Assembly: GCF_020080835.1 (NCBI RefSeq)
Contig: NC_058163.1
Coordinates: 9,397,318-9,461,317, forward strand
Origin: Cotesia glomerata
Lineage: Eukaryota; Arthropoda; Insecta; Hymenoptera; Braconidae
Direction of reading: 5' to 3'
Length of the DNA: 64,000 bases
The notes beneath the pieces were generated by a model that worked only from the letters and a program-made list of their open reading frames with translations, was not told where the DNA came from and did no database searches. The translations under genes were made by a program, and so were the position numbers. Positions 12,414-20,900 of this stretch are shown here, piece by piece. Position 1 is the first letter of the stretch. Each line of letters starts with the position of its first letter.

Positions 12414-12876
12414 GGTTGGCAATAGCCTAATCGGCTAAGTACCTGCATTTCAAAAGAGTGGGACCAGGGTTCGATTCCGGCGCGCACCAATATTTTTCAA
12501 TGATTATAAACTAAGAATATGTGCGTTTCATTGCCAGCCTCTGTACCAGTCGGGTTTTCTGTGGTTTTCCCATATAGTTATGGAGGTAAAATGTCATTAT
12601 AGAAGTACCTCCATACTATTTAAGACCGTAATGCAAATGCAGGTACTGATTATAACGCGTAAATCGGCCACAGTCGCAGCACATGTGTGTCGGGCATGAA
12701 AGAAAAAATCCCGACATGCAGGGGGGTGGGGACGAAAAAAGTGGTTGAGAGTTATAATGACGGGGTTGAGAGATTATATTACGGAGAAAAAAGTGGAGAG
12801 ACAATAATTCCCCACCCTCCCTTGTAAAACACTCTACAGTGATACAAGTAAAATCATCCTCAATTATAACCTCAAT
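12414..12876 (+). mobile_element. tRNA-headed SINE with 13-bp target duplication
   Basis: The 13-bp direct repeat TAGAAAAATCGAA at 12401-12413 and 12877-12889 brackets this 463-bp insert. The right arm of the host palindrome shows a near-identical empty site. The head has RNA polymerase III boxes: A box TAGCCTAATCGG (12423-12434) and B box GGTTCGATTCC (12468-12478). The body includes a TTTTCTGTGGTTTTCC motif and a later GGCCACAGTCGCAG motif, also present in the solo LTR at about 29895-30000. Confidence 0.8.
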
Positions 12877-14958
12877 TAGAAAAATCGAAATTTCGACATC
12901 TGTAAATAAAGAAATCCATAAAAGGAAAATCTTTATAAGCATCAATTTAAACAAAATTGAAAAAATAATGCACTGAAAATAAATAACTCAAAATATCAAT
13001 CACGATTAAAATAGAAATCAAAAATATCAGTAATTAAAATAATTACACTTTACAAAATAAATAATAGTAATTTTATAATATTAAAAAAAAAAGACAACAA
13101 TATAATTAGATAAATTTAAAATTTATCAATTATAAATATAAACATTGAATAAAATAAAATGAACTGAATTCAGACAAGTCAGTAAAAAGACATTTGAATA
13201 TTTATGTTTATAAAAATATTGACAGTTATTAACATGCGAACTCTTAAACAATAGACATCTATAAATATAAACTAGGAAATTTAAAAACCCGTAATTTTAG
13301 ACATCTGTAAATTTTGATTTCTATAAATTCATAAATTAAAATAAAAATACAATTGAATATATAATTGCTTGCAATTTATGAGGTTATAAAAAATTAAAAC
13401 AAAACTTCTATAATGCTCGAGAGCCCTCGACTACAACCCTTGGATGCTTACGGAGTCGGTTCTCCAGGAGGTCGCGAATCAGGCAGCGGCGAGATTCCCC
13501 ACGCTCCAAAAAATAACCTAGACAATTTTTAAATAGCGTGTGTATTTCTTCAGACGGACGTTGTATATGTTCCCTACAATTTTGCATTCTGTTATAATTT
13601 TGTTTTTAATATTATTTTTTTTAATATTTGATTACAATTTTTTCTTACGTCGTGGACGCTTATTTTTAACTGTAAACAAAGAATTTTATAAAATAAAGCA
13701 GAAACAGAAAAATAAAATAACCATTTGAAAAATTGACATGTGTATGAAGATTCAAAACTGTACATAAATTTTTATATTTAATTAAAAACTATATGTAAAA
13801 AATAGGTTATTTTTTGCAGTACAAAGAATCCATCCACTGCCTGATCCGCAACTTCCTGGAGGACGATAAACCTCCATGTGTAGCTAACTTTGATAAACAC
13901 GACACTCGTTATTTAAGAATTGTCTATAGGTTATTTTTTGGCGCGCGGAGAATTTCGCCGCTGCCTAATCCGCATCCTTCTGGAGAACCGACTCCGTAAG
14001 CATCTAAGGGTTGTAGTCGAGTGCTCTCGAGCATTATAGAAGTTTTGTTTTAATTTTTTATAACCTCATAAATTGCAAGCAATTATATATTTAATTGTAT
14101 TTTTATTTTAATTTATGAATTTATAGAAATCAAAATTTACAGATGTCTAAAATTACGGGTTTCTAAATTTACTAGTTTATATTTATAGATGTCTATTGTT
14201 TAAGAGTACGCATGTTAATAACTGTCAATATTTCTATAAATATAAATATTCAAATGTCTTTTTACTGACTTGTCTGAATTTAGTTCATTTTATTTTATTC
14301 AATGTTTATATTTATAATTGATAAATTTTAAAATTATCCAATTATATTGTTGTCTTTTTTTTTTTAATATTATAAATTTACTATTATTTATTTTGTAAAG
14401 TGTAATTATTTTAATTACTGATATTTTTAATTTCTATTTTAATCGTGATTGATATTTTGAGTTATTTATTTTCAGTGCATTATTTTTTCAATTTTGTTTA
14501 AATTGATGCTTTTAAAGATTTTCCTTTTATTGATTTCTTTATTTACAGATGTCGAAATTTTGATTTTTCTATTTTACCATAAAATTTTTAACCGGTATGA
14601 ATTAATGATGCGCACTGTATGACCATTTACAATCACAATCAACCATGTGCGCTCAAGTCTGATGATTCTCGGTGAGTGGAAAATTATTATGCATGATCAA
14701 ACTCGAATCATGCATGATCAAATTTAGTCAAGCAAGGATCGTGTATGATCATACAAAGTTACATTCGGTCAGGTAGAAAAACGTACGACTTTTCGATCCC
14801 TACTGTGTAAGATTAAGCATGACTATGTATGAATCATGCTTGATTCATTATGGTTGAGCATATGTAATTGAGTATAAGTACGCACGCTTATGCATGATCA
14901 TGTACGATTCGTGCTCAGTCGTGTATGAGAATGCCCAAGTCATGAATAGTAAAGCATA

Positions 14959-17900
14959 TTAATGCATGTTGATTTCTTCCGGAGTTAGCAAAACGGATGT
15001 TGTCATCGTTTCTACCTTAAGTGTTGTTGTTTTTGAAGTCGTAGGCGGCAAAACCGTTGAAGTTATCGTTTCTACTTTGAGTATTGTTGATATTGGAACT
15101 GTAGTCGGCAAAACTGTTGTTGTTCTCGTTTCTTCCTTGAAAGATGTCGTTTTGGAAGTCGTAGTCGGGAAAATTAGTGTTGTTTCAAGCTTTTGTGTTG
15201 TCGGTGTCGGAGTTGTAGTCGGCTGACTTGTCATTCTCAAAGTTGTAGTTGGAGAAATAGTTTTTGTCGTTTCTTTCTTTAGTGTTGTTGTCTTAAGAGT
15301 TGTAGTTGGTAAAAATGTTGTCGTTTCAATTATCCGTGTAGTCGTTTTTGGAGTTGTAGTTAGCAAAACTTTTGTTGTCGTTGCTTCTTTCAGTATGGTC
15401 GCTTTTGGACTTGTAGACAGCTGAACTGAAGATATCGATTCTCCTTTTACTGCTGTAATCGGCTGGATAGTTGTCGTTTCTACTTGAAGCATTGTCGTCT
15501 TTAGAGTTGTAATTGGCAAAATTGTTGTCGTTTCTGGAGTTGTAGTCGGCTGAACTGCTGTCATCGTTTCTACCTCTTGTGTCGTTGTTTTTGGAGTTGT
15601 AGTTGGCTCAACTGTTGTTGTCGTTTCTACTTTGAGTGTTGTAGTCTTTAGAATTGTAGTTGGCAAAACTGTAGTCGTTTTTGGAGTTATAGTTGGCTGA
15701 ACTGTTGTTGTTGTTCTTTCTACCTTGGGTGTTGTCGTCTTAAAAGTTGTAGTTGGTAAAATTGTAGTTGTTTTTGAAGTTGTGGTTGGTTCAATAGTTG
15801 TTGTCGTTTTCGGAGTTGTAGTCGGCTGAACTGTTGTTGTCGTTTCTACCTTGGGTATTGTTGTCTTCAGAGTTGTAGTTGATAAAATTGTAGTCATTAT
15901 GGGAGTTGTAGTCGGTTCCATTGTTGTTGTCGTTTTCGGAGTTGTGGTCAGCTGAACTGTTGTTGTCGTTTCTACCTTGGATGTTGTTGTCTTCCGATCT
16001 GTAGTTGGTAAAATTGTAGTCGTTTTGGAAGTTGGAGTCTGTTCGAATGGTGTTGTCGTTTTCGGAGTTATGGTCGGCTGAACTGTTGTTGTCTTCAGAG
16101 TTGTAGTTGGTAAAATTGTAGTCGTTCTGGGAGTTGTACTCTGTTCGATTTTTGTTGTCGTTTTCGGAGTTGTGGTCGTCTGAACTGTTATTATCGTTTC
16201 TACCTTGGGTGTTGTTGTTTTCAGAGTTGTAGTTGGTAAAATTGTAGTCGTTTCGGGAGTTGTGGTCGGTTCAATTGTTGTTGTCGTTTTCAGATTTGTA
16301 GTCAGCTGAACTGTTGTTGTCGTTTCTACCATGGGTGTTGTAGTCTTAAAAGTTGTAATTGGTAAAATTGTAGTCGTTTTTGAAGTTGTGGTTGGTTCAA
16401 TAGTTGTTGTCGTTTTCGGAGTTGTAGTCGGCTGAACTGTTGTTGTCGTTTCTACCTTGGGTATTGTTGTCTTCAGAGTTGTAGTTGATAAAATTGGAGT
16501 CATTCTGGGAGTTGTAGTCGGTTCCATTGTTGTTGTCGTTTTCGGAGTTGTGGTCGTCTGAACTGTTATTGTCGTTTCTACCTTGGGTGTTGTTGTCTTC
16601 AGAGTTGTAGTTGGTAAAATTGTAGTCGTTTCGGGAGTTGTGGTCGGTTCAATTGTTGTTGTCGTTTTCAGAGTTGTAGTCAGCTGAACTGTTGTTGTTG
16701 TTCTTTCTACCTTGGGTGTTGTCGTCTTAAAAGTTGTAGTTGGTAAAATTGTAGTCGTTTTTGAAGTTGTGGTTGGTTCAATAGTTGTTGTCGTTTTCGG
16801 AGTTGTAGTCGGCTGAACTGTTGTTGTCGTTTCTACCTTGGGTATTGTTGTCTTCAAAGTTGTAGTTGATAAAATTGTAGTCATTCTGGGAGTTGTAGTC
16901 GGTTCCATTGTTGTTGTCGTTTTCGGAGTTGTGGTCGTCTGAACTGTTATTGTCGTTTCTACCTTGGGTGTTGTTATCTTCAGAGTTGTAGTTGGTAAAA
17001 TTGTAGTCGTTTCGGGAGTTGTGGTCGGTTCAATTGTTGTTGTCGTTTTCAGAGTTGTAGTCAGCTGAACTGTTGTTGTCTTCAGAGTTGTAGTTGGTAA
17101 AATTGTAGTCGTTCTGGGAGTTGTACTCTGTTCGATTTTTGTTGGCGTTTTCGGAGTTGTGGTCGTCTGAACTGTTATTGTCGTTTCTACCTTGGGTGTT
17201 GTTGTCTTCAGAGTTGTAGTTGGTAAAATTGTAGTCGTTCTGGAAGTTGTAGTCTGTTCGATTGTTGTTGTCGTTTTCGAAGTTGTGGTCGGCTGAACTG
17301 TTCTTGTCTTCAGAGTTGTAGTTGGTAAAATTGTAGCCGTTTCGGGAGTTGTGGTCGGTTCAATTGTTGTTGTCGTTTTCAGAGTTGTAGTCAGCTGAAC
17401 TGTTGTTGTCTTCAGAGTTGTAGTTGGTAAAATTGTAGTCGTTCTGGGAGTTGTGGTTGGTTCAATAGTTGTTGTCGTTTTCGGAGTTGTGGTCGTCTGA
17501 ACTGTTATTGTCGTTTCTACCTTGGGTGTTGTTATCTTCAGAGTTGTAGTTGGTAAAATTGTAGTCGTTTCGGGAGTTGTGGTCGGTTCAATTGTTGTTG
17601 TCGTTTTCAGAGTTGTAGTCAGCTGAACTGTTGTTGTCTTCAGAGTTGTAGTTGGTAAAATTGTCGTCGTTCTGGGAGTTGTACTCTGTTCGATTTTTGT
17701 TGTCGTTTTCGGAGTTGTGGTCGTCTGAACTGTTATTGTCGTTTCTACCTTGGGTGTTGTTGTCTTCAGAGTTGTAGTTGGTAAAATTGTAGTCGTTCTG
17801 GAAGTTGTAGTCTGTTCGATTGTTGTTGTCGTTTTCGAAGTTGTGGTCGGCTGAACTGTTCTTGTCTTCAGAGTTGTAGTTAGTAAAATTGTAGCCGTTT

Positions 17901-20900
17901 CGGGAGTTGTGGTCGGTTCAATTGTTGTTGTCGTTTTCAGAGTTGTAGTCAGCTGAACTGTTGTTGTCTTCAGAGTTCTAGTTGGTAAAATTGTAGTCGT
18001 TCTGGGAGTTGTGGTTGGTTCAATAGTTGTTGTCGTTTTCGGAGTTGTGGTCGTCTGAACTGTTATTGTCGTTTCTACCTTGGGTGTTGTTATCTTCAGA
18101 GTTGTAGTTGGTAAAATTGTAGTCGTTTCGGGAGTTGTGGTCGGTTCAATTGTTGTTGTCGTTTTCAGAGTTGTAGTCAGCTGAACTGTTGTTGTCTTCA
18201 GAGTTGTAGTTGGTAAAATTGTCGTCGTTCTGGGAGTTGTACTCTGTTCGATTTTTGTTGTCGTTTTCGGAGTTGTGGTCGTCTGAACTGTTATTGTCGT
18301 TTCTACCTTGGGTGTTGTTGTCTTCAGAGTTGTAGTTGGTAAAATTGTAGTCGTTCTGGAAGTTGTAGTCTGTTCGATTGTTGTTGTCGTTTTCGAAGTT
18401 GTGGTCGGCTGAACTGTTCTTGTCTTCAGAGTTGTAGTTGGTAAAATTGTAGCCGTTTCGGGAGTTGTGGTCGGTTCAATTGTTGTTGTCGTTTTCAGAG
18501 TTGTAGTCAGCTGAACTGTTGTTGTCGTTTCGATCTTGGGTGTTGTGGTCTTCAGAGTTGTAGTTGGTAAAATTTTTGTCATTTTGGGAGTTGTAGTCTG
18601 TTCGATGGTTGTTGTCGCTTTCAGAGTTGTGGTCGGCTGAACTGTTGTTGTCTTTAGAGTTGTTGTTGGTGAAATTGAAGTCATTTTTGGAGTTGTTGTC
18701 GGTATAACTGTTGTTGTTGTTCTTTTCAGAGTTATCGTCGGCTGAACTGTTGTTGTCGTTTCGACCTTGGGTGTTGTGGTCTCCAGAGTCGTAGTTGGTA
18801 AAATTGTAGTCGTTCTGGGAGTTGTGGTCGGTTCAATTGTTGTAGTTTTCGGGGTTGTAGTCGGCTGAACTGTTGTTGTCGTTTCTACCTTAGGTGATGT
18901 TGTCTTCGTCGTTTTAGTTGGTAAAATTGTAGTCGTTCTGGGAGTTGTAGTCGCTTCGATTGTTGTTGTCGTTTTTGGCGTTGTCGTCGGCTGATCTGTT
19001 GTTGTCATTTCGACCTTGGGTGTTGTGGTCTTCAGAGTCGTAGTAGGTAAAATTGTTGTCGTTTTTGGAGTTGTGATCGGTCCAATTGTTGTCGTTTTCG
19101 CGGTTGTAGTCGGCTGAACTGTTGTTGTCGTTTCTACCTTAGGTGATGTTGTCTTCAGAGTTGTAGTTGGTAAAATTGTAGTCGTTCTGGGAGTTGTAGT
19201 CGTTTCGATTGTTGTTGTCGCTTTCAGAGTTGTGGTCGGCTGAACTGTTGTTGTCGTTTCGACCTTGGGTGTTGTTTTCAGAGTTGTAGTTGGTAAAATT
19301 GTAGTCGTTTTGGGAGTTGAAGTCGGTTCGATTGTTGTTGTCGTTTTCGGAGTTGTAATCAGCTGAACTGTTGTTGTCGTCAGAGTTGTAGTTGGTAAAA
19401 TTGTAGTCGTTTTTGGAGTTGTGGTCCGTTCAATTGTTGTTCTTGTTGGTTTCGGAGTTGTGGTCTGCTGAACTGTTGTTGTCGTTTCTACCTCGGTTGT
19501 TCTCTTCAGAGTTGTAGTTGGTAAAATTGTAGTCGTTATTGAAGTTGTGGTTGGTTCAATTGTTGTTGTCGTTTTCGGAGTTGGAGTCGGCTGAACTGTT
19601 GTTGTCGTTTCTACCTCGGGTGTTATTGTCTTCAGAGTTGTAGTTGGTAAAATTGTAGTCGTTTTTGGACTTGTGGTCGGTTCGATTGTTGTTGTCGTTT
19701 CTAGATCGGGTGTTGTTGTCTTCAGAGTTGTACTTGGTAAAATTGTAGTCGTTTTGGGAGTTGTGGTCGGCTGAACTGTTGTTGTCGTTTCTACCTTGGG
19801 TGTTGTTTTCAGAGTTGTAGTTGGTAAAATTGTAGTCGTTTTGGGAGTTGTAGTCGGTTCGATTGTTGTTGTCGTTTTCGGAGTTGTGGTCGGCTGAACT
19901 GTTGTTGTCTTTAGACTTGTAGTTGGTAAAATTGTAGTCGTTTTAGGAGTTGTGGTCGGTTTAATTGTTGTTGTAGATTTCGGAGTTGTAGTCGGCTGAA
20001 CTGTTGTTGTCGTCAGAGTTGTAGTTAGTAAAATTGTAGTCGTTTTGGGAGTTGTAGTCGGTTCGATTGTTGATGTCGTTTTCGGAGTTGTGGTCAGCTG
20101 AACTGTTGTCGTCAGAGTTGTAGTTGGTAAAATTGTAGTCGTTTTGGGAGTTGTAGTCGGTTCGATTGTTGTTGTCGTTTTCGGAGTTGTGGTCAGCTGA
20201 ACTGTTGTTGTCTTTAGACTTGTAGTTGTCAAAATTGTAGTCGTTTTTGGAGTTGTTGTAGGTTTAACTGTTGTTGTTGTTGTTTTCGGACTTGTGGTCG
20301 GCTGAACTGTTGTTGTCGTTTCAACCTTGGGTGTTGTTGTCTTCAGAGTTGTAGTTGGTAAAATTTTAGTCGTTTTGGGAGTTGTAGTCGTTTCGATTGT
20401 TGTTGTCGTTTTCGGAGTTGTGGTCAGCTGAACTGTTGTTGTCGTTAGAGTTGTAGTTGGTAAAATTGTAGTCGTTTTTGGAGTTGTTGTAGGTTTAACT
20501 GTTGTTGTTGTTGTTGTTTTCGGACTTGTGGTCGGCTGAACTGTTGTTGTCGTTTCAACCTTGGGTGTTGTTGTCTTCAGAGTTGTAATTGGTAAAATTG
20601 TAGTCATTTTAGGAGTTGTGGTCGGTTCAATTGTTGTTGTCGTTTTCGGAGTTGTGGTCGGCTGAACTGTTATTGTCGTTTCTACCTTGGGTGTTGTTTT
20701 CAGAGTTGTAGTTGGTAAAATTGTAGTCGTTTTGGGAGTTGTAGTCGGTTCGATTGTTGTTGTCGGCTGAACTGTTGTTGTCTTTAGACTTGTAGTTGGT
20801 AAAATTGTAGTCGTTTTAGGAGTTGTGGTCGGTTCAATTGTTGTTGTAGATTTCGGAGTTGTAGTCGGCTGAACTGTTGTTGTCGTTTCTACCTCGGGTG

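Larger units (their letters stand above)
12224..14617. mobile_element. Foldback (long-palindrome) element, CAGTGCGC ends, TA duplication
   Basis: The element starts CAGTGCGC and ends GCGCACTG, with TA on each side (12222-12223 and 14618-14619), as for Tc1/mariner-type elements. Left arm (to about 13540) and right arm (from about 13905) are highly similar in inverted orientation once a MITE (12243-12371) and a SINE (12414-12876) are removed from the left arm. The arms carry an unusually GC-rich block (about 13420-13515 and 13940-14030). The unpaired centre (about 13540-13905) has no recognised gene; the short frame at 13814-13999 is unlike any family I know. Confidence 0.8.
7943..14982. mobile_element. 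7,040-bp composite insertion in the mucin gene, target duplication AGTTA
   Basis: Both flanks carry AGTTA (7938-7942 and 14983-14987). The insert begins and ends with CCGG and short, imperfect inverted ends (CCGGTAAAAAATCA versus CCGGAAGAAATCA). Removing it together with one AGTTA restores an ordinary mucin repeat in frame. Inside are patches of degenerate CATGCATGATC-rich sequence (about 7980-8300, 9890-10165, 14640-14945) and several younger elements listed separately. No transposase frame is visible, so the superfamily is unknown. Confidence 0.8.

Noticed and set aside
11425..12490. Two functional tRNA genes
   Set aside because: Both have B boxes, but stems do not pair cleanly, a genomic CCA is present, and at least one is the head of a SINE with target duplication.
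12616..12954. 112-codon minus-strand frame
   Set aside because: It lies across the SINE body and the host arm; no family likeness.
13814..13999. 61-codon frame in the foldback centre
   Set aside because: Part of it is palindrome arm and it has no recognisable domain; kept only as a curiosity.
7943..14982. A 7-kb intron of the mucin gene
   Set aside because: The boundaries lack GT-AG on the minus strand, while a perfect 5-bp duplication and inverted CCGG ends point to an insertion.
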